In this document: piece by piece, positions 23,564 through 32,654 of the stretch
How positions within the stretch are numbered: the first letter of the stretch is position 1
Layout of the letters: every line of letters starts with the position of its first letter
NCBI GenBank assembly: GCA_050031985.1
Contig: JBNAIG010000046.1
Span: 1-64,000 of the forward strand
DNA: 64,000 nucleotides
Source: SZUA-368 sp028533045
GTDB lineage: Bacteria; Spirochaetota; Spirochaetia; DSM-2461
Reading direction: 5' to 3'
Position numbers and translations under genes: made by a program
Notes under the pieces: model-generated
Told to the model about the DNA's origin: nothing
Database searches by the model: none
The model's input: only the letters and a program-made list of their open reading frames with translations

Positions 23564-25636
23564 TTAATTCAGAGGAAAGGTTTCACTCCCCAGAACAGCC
23601 ACAAGGGAATCCCCTTCCCGCTTAACTTCAACCGCAGGAGAGTCGGAGTCCAATCGGCTCGGAACCAGCAAGGTCACGATCTCATGGGATCGGGCGGCCT
23701 TGAACTTGGTCTCCACGTGCCTATGGATTTCCATCCCTTCATACTCTTTGGGATCCACATCGGGGAAGCCCTCAACAGGCTTGATGTACTCGATGGCATC
23801 GGCCCCGGGTGCGATAAAGGTCACATCCAACCGGGACTTTTCCCCCTTAATCGCAAAGGAGGAGTCACCCGTTTCGGTCTGAAAGGTGGTGTGCATAAAC
23901 CAGGTAATGTCTTGTTCAGAATCCAGCTCAACCCGGTCGCGAATCACAAAGAACTCTCCATTCACAAACCAGACTTTTCGCTTGTAGGACTTCACATCTT
24001 CATTAAAGTGCCGGTAAGCGGGAGCTGCTTCTCCTTCGACGGAAAGTACATCCCCTTCGCAGGTGGAATCGGTGATGCTGCCCCCTTCCAGGCAAAAGTG
24101 TTCCTTATGGCCTTCGTAACCGCTAATACGGTTTTCGGCGTACTGCCCCTTGCCCCCAATAAGAAGGAGGTTTTTGGAACGGGTCAGGCGGCGCCACTTA
24201 AGGTGCATATCCACCCCGAATCCTCCGTAATAACCGGTGATAGACGCCAAGGTCTCCCCAAAGGCGTGGAGGGTAAAGGCGTTCTGGTCCCCGTGGGAGT
24301 GGCTGATAGAACCAAAGGGGCTGCTCTTGAAAATCATATGAATGTGCATATCCCGGTCGGTCATATCCTTGTGAAAGGCGGCCCAGCCCGTCTCGGGAAA
24401 AACCTTGAGTTTCGCCTCGTCGCTGGGAGCTTCGGCGCTAAGGTTGTCCCAAAGCAGGTTAAAGCGGAAGTCGTCATAGCCAAAGTCCCACCAGCCGTAG
24501 TTGTAGAACTTCGTATGGGCTTCCTTGTCCCGGGCCTTGAGCTGGTCATAGTACCAAACATACTGGGGTTTACCGTAAATACCGGCAAAGTGGCGCAGGT
24601 TGTAAGCCAGCTTCAAGCCGGGAAAGTCGCCTATGCTGGACTGGTCGCAAAAGCTGGCCCGCTTGGAGTGAACCGGCATACAGTGGAGGATAAATTCCCC
24701 CGTATTGCTGTAGAATTCCTTATTAAACAGATTTATGCCGGAATAGCTTTTAATCAGGTCAAAGGCTTCACCTAAAAAGGCCATGGCCGTATTCCAGTAG
24801 TCGGGCCCTTCCGACCAGGCACCGTCCCGTCCTCCCCAGGGGGGATAGTGAACAGAATAGTACTCAATGGCGTAATCCAGGTACTCGGCGGCCTTCTCGT
24901 ACTCCCCGTAAAGGGCGATACAAACGGGCACCACCGCGCTGCTGATACTTCGCACCCCGTGACTGTTCAGAGGATGATTCAAAAGATCGATAGTCTCGAT
25001 GAGATAGGTCATAATCTCTTCCAGCCGCACAATCAGCTTATCCTTCACCAGAGCTTTTTCCTCATCGCTCAGGATGTCAAACAACCAGTCATATCCCCAG
25101 GCAAGAGAGGCTATAACGCGAAAAGAGGCCTCATCGTTATAAGCTCGGGCCGTAACTCCCTCCGGGTCAAAAGAAGCCAGTTTGAGAACCCAGGCTTTGG
25201 CCGACTTAAGAAGCGCTTCGTCTTCCAGTATAACTCCAGCCAGGCAGTAATTCCTTGTGGCGTTCATGGCGTATTGGCAGTCCACATACATCTGTCGCCA
25301 GTAGGGACGCCAAAGGGAAGCCTTGCCCACCGTCTCTTCCGGGTAGGGTTGGGGCTCGTCCAGAGGGGACCGGTCATCGTACTTGTGAACCGATTCGGCG
25401 AGAAAGGTACCGAAGGTGCAGTGGGTGGAATCGGCCTTAATATTTTCCCGCAGCTGGGGAAGGTCCGACTTTTTGATAAGCAGACGGGGATGATCCTGAC
25501 TCAATCCTTTTAGGGCGGAAAGGTCGACTTTAGTCTGCTCCACCTTCAAGGGCATCGCATCGAGCAGATTCCCTGCGGCGAGGTCGTTCTGCTTCTTCAT
25601 TTTTTCCAGAGATTTTTCCTGATTTGACTTGTTCAT
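23564..25636 (-). CDS. Heparinase II/III-like polysaccharide lyase with DUF4962 N-terminus, cytoplasmic
   Basis: A 690-residue enzyme. HPRLLIKKSDLPQLREN near residue 45 starts a DUF4962-like alpha/alpha toroid (NYCLAGVILEDEALLKSAKAW, WGYDWLFDIL, LNHPLNSHGVRS). The C-terminal half is a heparinase II/III beta-sandwich, with FGSISHSHGDQNAFTLHAFGE giving the His/Asn region and KRKVWFVNGEFFVIRDRVE. The family eliminates uronate-linked oligosaccharides such as alginate or glycosaminoglycan fragments. No signal peptide is present, so it would act on imported oligomers. The ATG at 25636 has AGGAA upstream; the longer open frame runs into the repeat array. It is convergent with the J/LRR gene, 14 nt apart. 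Confidence 0.82.
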   Translation of the reverse strand: MNKSNQEKSLEKMKKQNDLAAGNLLDAMPLKVEQTKVDLSALKGLSQDHPRLLIKKSDLPQLRENIKADSTHCTFGTFLAESVHKYDDRSPLDEPQPYPEETVGKASLWRPYWRQMYVDCQYAMNATRNYCLAGVILEDEALLKSAKAWVLKLASFDPEGVTARAYNDEASFRVIASLAWGYDWLFDILSDEEKALVKDKLIVRLEEIMTYLIETIDLLNHPLNSHGVRSISSAVVPVCIALYGEYEKAAEYLDYAIEYYSVHYPPWGGRDGAWSEGPDYWNTAMAFLGEAFDLIKSYSGINLFNKEFYSNTGEFILHCMPVHSKRASFCDQSSIGDFPGLKLAYNLRHFAGIYGKPQYVWYYDQLKARDKEAHTKFYNYGWWDFGYDDFRFNLLWDNLSAEAPSDEAKLKVFPETGWAAFHKDMTDRDMHIHMIFKSSPFGSISHSHGDQNAFTLHAFGETLASITGYYGGFGVDMHLKWRRLTRSKNLLLIGGKGQYAENRISGYEGHKEHFCLEGGSITDSTCEGDVLSVEGEAAPAYRHFNEDVKSYKRKVWFVNGEFFVIRDRVELDSEQDITWFMHTTFQTETGDSSFAIKGEKSRLDVTFIAPGADAIEYIKPVEGFPDVDPKEYEGMEIHRHVETKFKAARSHEIVTLLVPSRLDSDSPAVEVKREGDSLVAVLGSETFPLN

Positions 25637-25708
25637 TACGTTCCTGAATTGTATAGGTTTGTTTTTACTAATCTTAGTCGAAGAGGCTGCGGGGAGCAAG
25701 GGATAAAA

Positions 25709-25830
25709 CGTCGACGATGTTTTTTTCGATTTGTCGTCGACAGTGAGACTTTTTATCGTCGACAGTTGGGGAAAGTGTCGTCGATAGTTTGAGTGATTGT
25801 CGTCGACAAACAGAACGAGTGTCGACGACG
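25709..25830. repeat. Phased 22-bp array of TGTCGTCGACA motifs
   Basis: Five units start exactly 22 bp apart at 25732, 25754, 25776, 25798 and 25820, each opening T(G/A)TCGTCGA(C/T)A or, in the last, the reverse-oriented TGTCGACGAC. A sixth, also inverted, begins at 25709. Only the first 11 bp of each unit is conserved and most contain the palindrome GTCGAC. Two helical turns per unit would place all sites on one face of the DNA. The array fills the gap between the lyase gene and the divergent lipoprotein promoter, so it may be a multi-site operator; an iteron-like origin is an alternative. Confidence 0.75.
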
Positions 25831-25913
25831 TTTTGAAAAAGGGGTATTTTGCCATGTTTTATCGACGTATAAACGTTGCGCAAGGGGGAATTTGCCTTGG
25901 GATAAAAGAAGTA

Positions 25914-25942
25914 TTGATAGAAAAGTATTTAGAGTGTATTGT
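25914..25942 (+). promoter_or_regulatory. Promoter of the 26-kb lipoprotein gene
   Basis: TTGATA (25914-25919), 17-nt spacer, TATTGT (25937-25942), about 84 nt beyond the repeat array and about 45 nt before the gene, which has its own AGAGG ribosome site. Confidence 0.5.
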
Positions 25943-25993
25943 GTCCATATTGTGTACTTGCAAAATCTCACAATCCCTTAAGAGGTAAGCATA

Positions 25994-26743
25994 ATGATAA
26001 AAAAATATTTTCTCTTGTTCCTATTTCCCTTTTTAATAAACAGTTGCCAGGATATGAACAACAATGAAAAAGAGGTTACAATCACAGGAACTCTAACCTT
26101 TGACAACGATACTTATGAATACGGCGAGACCATCTACGGAACCATCAGTATCGAGGAATATGATATTGATGACCTATCCCTGGAATTTATGATAAACGGT
26201 TCAGACCTCGCGGTAGATATTGATAGCAATGGCGATTTCGAACTAAGCTTAACACCGGACGTCAATACGAACTATGAAATAATAGCTATAGTATCCTACG
26301 GTTCTGTGGAAGAAGTTTTTACCTATGATTTTATTGTAAAGCAAATCCCCTTTCTAGGCACATGGAGGGCTTACAGTGAAACGTCCCCTCCCTACACATC
26401 GGATTATTATGACATTATAGGAATTTGGTATATTGACGGTTTTGAACTTTATTATGTAGATCAAAACAACAATGACAGTCTCTTGTCTTATTCAGCCAAA
26501 GGCTCTATGTCTTTTCCCTCAGAAAATACAACAATAACCCTCACAGAAGAGTACTACTATGACGAATCTACGAATCAATGGCTTGATTGGACTCTGACAG
26601 AAGGCATTATGTATGCCCAATATATTTTTACAGAAGGGGTCATAAAAATGGAGGTGACTCTCGATACAAACGGAACCAGCACCCCCGAAGTATTCACTTG
26701 GGAATTCTCCAAGATAAGTGATTCCATTGATCCTATTTATTAA
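25994..26743 (+). CDS. Lipoprotein, unknown function
   Basis: A 249-residue lipoprotein: KKYFLLFLFPFLINSC gives the signal peptide and lipobox. The mature part has an Ig-like domain (about residues 27-115, TGTLTFDNDTYEYGETIYGTI) and a second strand-rich, lipocalin-like domain opening PFLGTWRAYSETSPPY, a pattern common in spirochaete and Bacteroidetes lipoproteins of the lipocalin-like type. No catalytic motif is seen. The sequence is AT-rich relative to its neighbours and rich in Asp, Tyr and Ser. It stands between the 22-bp array and the VOC gene, which follows after 20 nt. Confidence 0.65.
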   Translation: MIKKYFLLFLFPFLINSCQDMNNNEKEVTITGTLTFDNDTYEYGETIYGTISIEEYDIDDLSLEFMINGSDLAVDIDSNGDFELSLTPDVNTNYEIIAIVSYGSVEEVFTYDFIVKQIPFLGTWRAYSETSPPYTSDYYDIIGIWYIDGFELYYVDQNNNDSLLSYSAKGSMSFPSENTTITLTEEYYYDESTNQWLDWTLTEGIMYAQYIFTEGVIKMEVTLDTNGTSTPEVFTWEFSKISDSIDPIY

Positions 26744-26763
26744 TCCCCTTAAAGGAGCCCCCA

Positions 26764-27150
26764 TTGTTCCTAAAAAGCCTTCACCACATCGCCATAATCT
26801 GCTCCGACTACGAACGGTCAAAGACGTTCTACAGTAAAACCCTCGGCCTGGAAATTATTGCCGAAACCTATAGGGAAAAGCGAAAATCCTACAAACTGGA
26901 CCTGGCCCTGCCCGACGGAAGCCAGATAGAACTGTTCTCCTTTCCCGAATCTCCGGCCCGCTTAGATAGACCGGAAGCCCGGGGCCTCCGCCATTTGGCC
27001 TTCAAGGTTGAGTCGATTGACGAAATGGCAAATCACTTAAAGTCTTTTGGGATCGAAATAGAAGAGATCCGCATAAATGAGTTAACGGGAAAGAGATTCA
27101 CCTTCTTCAAAGACCCGGACGGCTTACCCCTGGAATTATGTGAGGAATAA
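26764..27150 (+). CDS. gloA2: YaeR-type VOC/glyoxalase-family protein
   Basis: A 128-residue vicinal-oxygen-chelate protein, close to the E. coli YaeR/GloA2 length. LHHIAIICSDYERSKTFYSKTLGLEII carries the first metal His, shown here by residues about 5-31; further ligands lie in LPDGSQIELFSFP, GLRHLAFKVESID and the terminal DPDGLPLELCEE. The match to YaeR at RFTFFKDPDGLPLEL is strong. The biological substrate of YaeR is not settled. Translation starts with TTG at 26764, supported by AAAGGAG 7 nt upstream; no in-frame ATG gives the full fold. Confidence 0.88.
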   Translation: MFLKSLHHIAIICSDYERSKTFYSKTLGLEIIAETYREKRKSYKLDLALPDGSQIELFSFPESPARLDRPEARGLRHLAFKVESIDEMANHLKSFGIEIEEIRINELTGKRFTFFKDPDGLPLELCEE

Positions 27151-27153
27151 AGA

Positions 27154-27179
27154 AGGCTGCCCCGTTGGCAGAGCAGCCT
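27154..27179 (-). terminator. Hairpin between the VOC gene and the convergent solute-binding protein gene
   Basis: AGGCTGC and GCAGCCT form a 7-bp stem with a 12-nt loop. On the minus strand it is followed by TTCTTTATT, so it more likely ends the solute-binding-protein transcript than the plus-strand one, which has no T run. Confidence 0.5.
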
Positions 27180-27201
27180 AAAAAAGATTGGATGGATTTT
27201 A

Positions 27202-29157
27202 TTACTTGGACATCATTCTGTCATAAGCAGCCTGATATACATCAAGATAAGTTTCGATTCCCGCTTCCACAAACTTCTGCCTAATATCACTAACGCTGGA
27301 TACGGTGGAGCTATTGCCAGTAATGTACTGGAAAATCATATCGGTCTGATCTTCCCCCACAGCTACGGAACCAAGCTTGGCCACATCCTGCTCATTCAAG
27401 GAGATAACGGGAGGCATGAGGCGCAGATAGAGGTTTTCCGCATCATAGGTGGGAGAGATAACACCCATATTGGTCCAAAGGGCCCAGCCGTCAAATCCGT
27501 GAGGGGGAGTTACCTGGAGCTCGGCCCCAATCTCCATGGGATAACCAATGGAAAGGAAGGAGCCCATAAAATCTCTCAAGAATCCGGCGATGTCACCGTT
27601 CTTGAACTCTTTTGCCGTATCGCGGGTCCACTGATTAAGCATGGGATACTCTTTTCCATCGGGACCGACCCAGGATTTTCCCTCTTCCAAACCGGCCGGA
27701 ATGGAGTAGCTCTGAACCTGACTTCCCTCTTCGGTAAAGATGTAGTCAAACAGAAGGAAGGCGGCGTTCTTCTGATCTTCCGGAGCAGCCGTAGAAATAG
27801 CCCAGCCGTCGGGCTTGATAACTCGGGTATTTTCGATGTAGTGAACAAATTTGTTTATGCCGGCCTTGGATATTGTGGTCACCGGGGGAAGTATCATTTC
27901 TACCTTTTCCGTACCGGTGGTGGTAGACATGACCCAGTCCATGGTCATAAAGCCAAACTGCCTCTGCCCGTCAATTTCATCGGAGAAGAGGAGGCTCTTT
28001 CTAAAGTTGTCCTTCGTAGAGACATCGGCAAACTCCGAATGAATCAGTCCTTCCGAATACCACTGCCGGATATATTCGATTTTTTCGAGAAAGCTCTCTT
28101 CTGCGTAGGAGAACTTGATATTTCCCTTGGCGTCGACATACTGCTTTGCGCCGTATGAGTCGGAACTGTAAACCTTTTCACCGTCAAAGTAGGTGACCAA
28201 TCTTAACAAATCTTCCCGGGACTTGGACTGTCGTACAAAATAGGGAGAAATTTCCGCATCGGGAACAACAGAACCGGTAGCAATTTTAGACACCGTATTG
28301 GGAGAGAGCTCCACAACCCTCAAAAGGGCCGCCAGCTCATCAATATCATAAACGGCGGTCTCTCCCAAATAGAGGTCGGAGGGCTTGGCCAGGTCCGGAT
28401 GGGTTACTTTGATATAGTCCAGAAGAGCTTTCAATGCGGCTTCCCTATCAAGAACCCCGTTCCTGGAAGCAGCATTCTGCAGGGCAATTACATTGTTATC
28501 GTATCGGTCCCAGTAACCTTCATAGGCTACCGTAATGGTTTCGGTCTCATTTTCCAGCTGTGAAGTTGAATCGAGCAGTCCCTTAACCCAGGCCGGTCTA
28601 CACCCGAATCCCCGGGCAAATTTTCCCACCGCAGCGATATAGGGAACATGGTAGATTCCCCCGTCATAGGCGGTAATGGCCTTGGCCACTTCCGGGTTAT
28701 TCTCAAGGTACTCTTTAAAATGGGGCATCTTATCCAGATTTTCCTTAAGATTCACCATATATCCCAGAGCACCATATTTCATAAGCGATTCGGCAATAGA
28801 GTTACCCCCGTAAACGGTACTGTCCGTAAATCCGGTCGCTGCGGCAATATCAATCATTTCCACAGCTTTCTGGTCCTGAACGGCATTATCAATAATATTG
28901 AAACCCAGCTGCTTTTCGATATACTGCCAGGTCGGCTTTAAATCCCCCTGGGTAATAATTGTCCCGTCGGGAAGGGGCAAAGGATTGGCTTTCTGGTAAG
29001 TCATGGTTCTTGAGTTGTTCCCCATGGTAAAGTTAATCTCAAGTTCCTCCGCAATGTCCCCCATGGCGACACTTGAACCCTCGGCCGTCCCTTCGGCAAA
29101 CAACGCCCCCGCCATCAGAATAAATACCGATGCGGCTAACGTAAAAATTCTCTTCAT
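27202..29157 (-). CDS. Large extracellular solute-binding protein (copy 1)
   Basis: A 651-residue periplasmic binding protein with a signal peptide (KRIFTLAASVFILMAGALFAEG). The size and the sequence GTIITQGDLKPTWQYIEKQLG, GGIYHVPYIAAVGKF and PDGWAIST place it with the very long family-1/LipO-like binding proteins seen with oligosaccharide importers. No permease or ATPase gene is adjacent. It follows a NodB-like deacetylase gene by 58 nt and shares its promoter. A paralogue at 46872-48893 is coupled to a chemoreceptor, and both share landmarks such as PSDLYLGETA and IHYxENTRxIKPDGW. Together with the nearby lyase, an acidic or amino-sugar oligosaccharide ligand is plausible, not shown. Confidence 0.82.
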   Translation of the reverse strand: MKRIFTLAASVFILMAGALFAEGTAEGSSVAMGDIAEELEINFTMGNNSRTMTYQKANPLPLPDGTIITQGDLKPTWQYIEKQLGFNIIDNAVQDQKAVEMIDIAAATGFTDSTVYGGNSIAESLMKYGALGYMVNLKENLDKMPHFKEYLENNPEVAKAITAYDGGIYHVPYIAAVGKFARGFGCRPAWVKGLLDSTSQLENETETITVAYEGYWDRYDNNVIALQNAASRNGVLDREAALKALLDYIKVTHPDLAKPSDLYLGETAVYDIDELAALLRVVELSPNTVSKIATGSVVPDAEISPYFVRQSKSREDLLRLVTYFDGEKVYSSDSYGAKQYVDAKGNIKFSYAEESFLEKIEYIRQWYSEGLIHSEFADVSTKDNFRKSLLFSDEIDGQRQFGFMTMDWVMSTTTGTEKVEMILPPVTTISKAGINKFVHYIENTRVIKPDGWAISTAAPEDQKNAAFLLFDYIFTEEGSQVQSYSIPAGLEEGKSWVGPDGKEYPMLNQWTRDTAKEFKNGDIAGFLRDFMGSFLSIGYPMEIGAELQVTPPHGFDGWALWTNMGVISPTYDAENLYLRLMPPVISLNEQDVAKLGSVAVGEDQTDMIFQYITGNSSTVSSVSDIRQKFVEAGIETYLDVYQAAYDRMMSK

Positions 29158-29215
29158 AAAATTTTCTCCTCTATTGTTTATTTATTTTCCCTAAGGAAAT
29201 AAAAATCCCTTTTAA

Positions 29216-29998
29216 TCACCCCCCTGCAGCCACAAGGGAGCTCTTTTCTGTCCTGTAGTTATAATATTCGTAGGGGGTCATAAAGCGATGTCCCTGTTCC
29301 ATAAGGAAAGAACACATCCTTTCAAAGTCCCTGTAGTTGGCTGCCTTAAAGTTGCCCGGATGGGCCTGAAGCACCATATAATCCATCGCCGAATCATAGG
29401 TTTCGTAGTTAGTCATGAAATAATCAAAGTCCATATTCCCCACCGCTTCATTCTCAATATTCAGCCGTCCCCTGCCTTCAACGATGGATAATTCAAGCTG
29501 ATTGGTGACGGCGGTTCTTGGAAAAAGAAAGACCCTTATCTGGGGAAACTGATTTATAACCTGGATAAGAGTCTCGTCATTCTGGTTATAGGGAGTCCCA
29601 AAGGAGTGCAGTTCTATGCCTAAAACCTTTTCTACAATTTCAATGGTGTTGATAAAATCACGGAACTGTCTCTCAAAGTTTCTGTTGGAAGTAATGTCTC
29701 CATACTCTTCCCGGCTGTCTTTATGCCGCTCACTGTACTCATACCAGGACCTGTCCTCAGCTGTACTATGATCCCAACCGTGATGCCATATTTCTATATG
29801 TCCCGTACGGTCCCAGGCCTTGATCCGGCTAACATAGGGGTCTTCTTTCGATTTACCGGAAAGATAGATTCCGTTTATTCCAAAGGAAGCCTTGATATTC
29901 TGTGACAGAACAAAATCGGCCACCCTGGTAAAGTTGTCTAAATTGTAGTCCCTAAGATCATCCAGTTTTAAGATGACGACAGGCTTATCTTTATTCAT
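29216..29998 (-). CDS. Polysaccharide-deacetylase-like (NodB-fold) protein
   Basis: A 260-residue cytoplasmic protein. VVILKLDDLRDYNL near the start supplies the Asp-Asp typical of the CE4/DUF2334 motif 1, and IWHHGWDHSTAED at about residue 73 the His-x4-His metal pair of motif 2. YMVLQAHPGNF carries the late catalytic His. CE4 enzymes remove N- or O-acetyl groups from sugars. No signal peptide is seen, so it would act on imported sugars. It is first in an operon with the large solute-binding protein, under a TTGACA/AATAAT promoter with a palindromic operator. Confidence 0.75.
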   Translation of the reverse strand: MNKDKPVVILKLDDLRDYNLDNFTRVADFVLSQNIKASFGINGIYLSGKSKEDPYVSRIKAWDRTGHIEIWHHGWDHSTAEDRSWYEYSERHKDSREEYGDITSNRNFERQFRDFINTIEIVEKVLGIELHSFGTPYNQNDETLIQVINQFPQIRVFLFPRTAVTNQLELSIVEGRGRLNIENEAVGNMDFDYFMTNYETYDSAMDYMVLQAHPGNFKAANYRDFERMCSFLMEQGHRFMTPYEYYNYRTEKSSLVAAGG

Positions 29999-30036
29999 AA
30001 CTCCGCTCCCAAACTTGCTGATACAGTGGCGCTTCT

Positions 30037-30084
30037 TAACTTATACGGATAAGTTATTATTGAGCGGGATTCTCATCTTGTCAA
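30037..30084 (-). promoter_or_regulatory. Promoter with palindromic operator for the deacetylase/solute-binding-protein operon
   Basis: TTGACA (30079-30084), 17 nt, AATAAT (30056-30061) on the minus strand. TAACTTAT-ACGG-ATAAGTTA (30037-30056) is a perfect 8-bp inverted repeat covering the predicted +1 near 30049, the position expected for a repressor. Confidence 0.65.
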
Positions 30085-30144
30085 GGAAAAAAACAGAGAA
30101 CAGATTCTGTTAAATTTACGAGGCTTTAGTAACTGAAATATATA

Positions 30145-32637
30145 TTAGGAATTACTCAGCAAAAGCCAATACCCTTCCGTGTCGAACAAATCGGGATTAT
30201 CCTTCGCGTAATCAATGGCCTTGTTACCCTTTGAATCAATTAAGAGAGGATCTGCCCCGTTCTCCAAAAGCCATTCGAGGACTTCACAGCCCGCACAACT
30301 CTTGGCGGCAATCATCAGAGGAGTTATATTGTTATCGGTCAGGAAGTTAACATTGGCGCCATTATCAATTAATACCTGTAGAATTTCAATATTGTTTTGA
30401 GACTCAATGCCATGGGCCAGGGGCGTGTAACTACTGCTGTCCGGCGCATCAATCAAAGCACCCGAATAAATCAAAGCCTTTAAGATATTGGGATCCTTGC
30501 AGTTAATAGCAGCCCTTCCCAAGGGCGTAACGCCCCACTGATCCGTGGCTTCCAGGTCTGCGCCGGCGTCTATCAAAGTTCTTACCACATCCAGATTATT
30601 CATTTGTACAGCTCTCGCAAGGGCTGTAAAACCGTAAAAATCGTGGGCCTCCAAATTCGCCCCGGCACTTATTAGGACCTTTATGATTTCAGGGTTACTA
30701 TTTTCCAAGGAAGCCCTTATAAGAGGTGTCAGTTGAAACTCTGTGTCAACAGCTTCCAGGTCCGCTCCCCAAGCTAATAATATCTCCATTATTTCCGGAT
30801 TTTCATTTTTTGACGCCGCTTTTAAAATAGGACTATAGCCGCCGTCATCTGTGGCATGAATATCGGCTCCCGCCTCCAAAAGACACAGGAGAGAATCGCC
30901 ATGGGTATTATGCTCCGCCGCCCTTAGAAGAGGAGTATAACCGCCTTTACCCTTCGATTCGATATCGGCGCCCCAATCAATTAACACCTTAATGACTTCG
31001 GGCTCCCTGAACTGGGACGCCATAGCCAAAGCCGTTACACCGCCCTCGGTACTTGCTTCCAAGTCGGCACCGTTATACATAAGAAACATTATGACATCGG
31101 GAGTATTTGCTTCAGCGGCATGTATCAAAGGAGTAAAACCCCTTTCACTCCTGGCATCCCTATCCGCTCCCCAATAAAGCAGCTCTTTCAAAACCAAGGT
31201 ACTCGGGTTGTCTCTGGCAGCCCTGGCAAAAGGGGTCTTCCCAAAATAATCCACAGCCTCAATACGGGCACCCGACTCCAACAAAACATCTATGACAGAC
31301 GGTTGAGAACTGCATTGAGCCGCTCTGGCCAGGGGTGTACAGCCGTCAAGGTCTCTGGCCTCTAATTCAGCTCCCCTTTCAATAAGAACCTTTAATACTT
31401 TTGGATTGTAATTATTAATAGCCGCCCTGTGTAAGGGAGTATAGCTCCACATATCCCGGGCCCCCACATCGGCACCGCCATCAATAAGAACCTTAAGTAT
31501 TTCCGGATTGTAATTGCCCTGGGCAGCACAATGCAAAGGGGTCAATCCTTCGGCATTAGCCAGATTCACATCGGCACCGGCGTCAATCAGTGTTTTAAGA
31601 TTTTCCGGATACTCACCCCATTCGGCAGCCATAAAAAGAGGAGTTGTTCCGGCAATCGAAAGGGAATCTATCTTGGCCCCGGCATCAATAAGAAACTGCA
31701 AAACCTTATTTTCGGGATTTAACCCGGCACAGACTAAGGGAGAATAACCGTTATTATCCTTTAATTCTAAATCGGCGCCGCCATCAATCAGTATCCTTAA
31801 GATACCCGGATCATGGCAGATCCCGGCGGCCAAATAAAGAGCTGTCACCCCCTCCTCATTTTGTCCGTTTACATCCGCTCCGGATTCAATAAGCAGGTTA
31901 ATTAGCTCAGGATCGGGATTATCCATAACAGCCGCCATAAGGGGAGTGAATCCCTCCGGGCCTAATCCGTTGACATCTGCTCCCCCGTCCAGCATCTCCC
32001 TAACAGGATCTAGGTTCCCCTCTGTTTTTATTGCCTCAAAAAAACGATCCCCGATCAATGAGTCTTCCCCGCCTATCACTACGGTCGATTCATCTTCCTT
32101 TTCGTGATTGTTTGAATCCCTGTCCTCAGAGGAACTCAACAGGGAATTAAACCCAAGAACGACATTGACGATCTTCTCATCGGCAGCGGAATTAAGCAAA
32201 ACATTTATATGCCTTAAGCTTTTTTCCCCGTAAGCCCAGGCAAGGGCCGTGTCGCCTTTTGAGTCTTCCCTATCCAGTTCCGCCCCGGCCTTAATCAAGG
32301 TCTTGAGAATCTTGATATTCCTATTGAATGTGGCAGCCATAAGGGGGGTAAAACCATTCTCCCCGGCCCTATTTATATCGGCCCCATTCCGGATAAGCAG
32401 GCCTATAACCTCCGGATCGTCATTTCCATAGGCGGCAAAGACTATAGGAGGACAATTGAGAATTATTTCATCATTTACCTTTAGCAAAGAGAGCCTATTC
32501 AAATCCGCCCCGGCTTCAAGTAGTGATTCAATCTCCTCGTATGTTCCGCTTAAACATATATCGTTAAAGTCGGCATATAAGCGAAATGCCAATAAGAAAC
32601 CGAGCAGTATAATAATTCTCTTTTTTAAACACAACAT
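30145..32637 (-). CDS. Exported ankyrin-repeat protein
   Basis: An 830-residue protein with a signal peptide (KKRIIILLGFLLAFRLYA) and about twenty ankyrin repeats of 33-36 residues (G(F/Y)TPLxxAAxxN...ExIKxLIxxGAD). An acidic insertion near residues 165-190 (SSEDRDSNNHEKEDEST) separates two blocks. Ankyrin stacks bind proteins; export to the periplasm or beyond is unusual for a non-pathogen and recalls periplasmic ankyrin proteins such as AnkB that protect against oxidative stress, and secreted ones that bind host proteins. No enzyme domain is present. It is 17 nt after a 302-residue exported protein, so they form one operon. Confidence 0.88.
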   Translation of the reverse strand: MLCLKKRIIILLGFLLAFRLYADFNDICLSGTYEEIESLLEAGADLNRLSLLKVNDEIILNCPPIVFAAYGNDDPEVIGLLIRNGADINRAGENGFTPLMAATFNRNIKILKTLIKAGAELDREDSKGDTALAWAYGEKSLRHINVLLNSAADEKIVNVVLGFNSLLSSSEDRDSNNHEKEDESTVVIGGEDSLIGDRFFEAIKTEGNLDPVREMLDGGADVNGLGPEGFTPLMAAVMDNPDPELINLLIESGADVNGQNEEGVTALYLAAGICHDPGILRILIDGGADLELKDNNGYSPLVCAGLNPENKVLQFLIDAGAKIDSLSIAGTTPLFMAAEWGEYPENLKTLIDAGADVNLANAEGLTPLHCAAQGNYNPEILKVLIDGGADVGARDMWSYTPLHRAAINNYNPKVLKVLIERGAELEARDLDGCTPLARAAQCSSQPSVIDVLLESGARIEAVDYFGKTPFARAARDNPSTLVLKELLYWGADRDARSERGFTPLIHAAEANTPDVIMFLMYNGADLEASTEGGVTALAMASQFREPEVIKVLIDWGADIESKGKGGYTPLLRAAEHNTHGDSLLCLLEAGADIHATDDGGYSPILKAASKNENPEIMEILLAWGADLEAVDTEFQLTPLIRASLENSNPEIIKVLISAGANLEAHDFYGFTALARAVQMNNLDVVRTLIDAGADLEATDQWGVTPLGRAAINCKDPNILKALIYSGALIDAPDSSSYTPLAHGIESQNNIEILQVLIDNGANVNFLTDNNITPLMIAAKSCAGCEVLEWLLENGADPLLIDSKGNKAIDYAKDNPDLFDTEGYWLLLSNS

Positions 32638-32654
32638 GGGAGCCTTTCCTTTGA

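Noticed and set aside
25709..25830. Could be a CRISPR array
   Set aside because: Conserved part is only about 11 bp in a 22-bp period, there is no 25-40 bp repeat/spacer pattern, and no cas gene is nearby.
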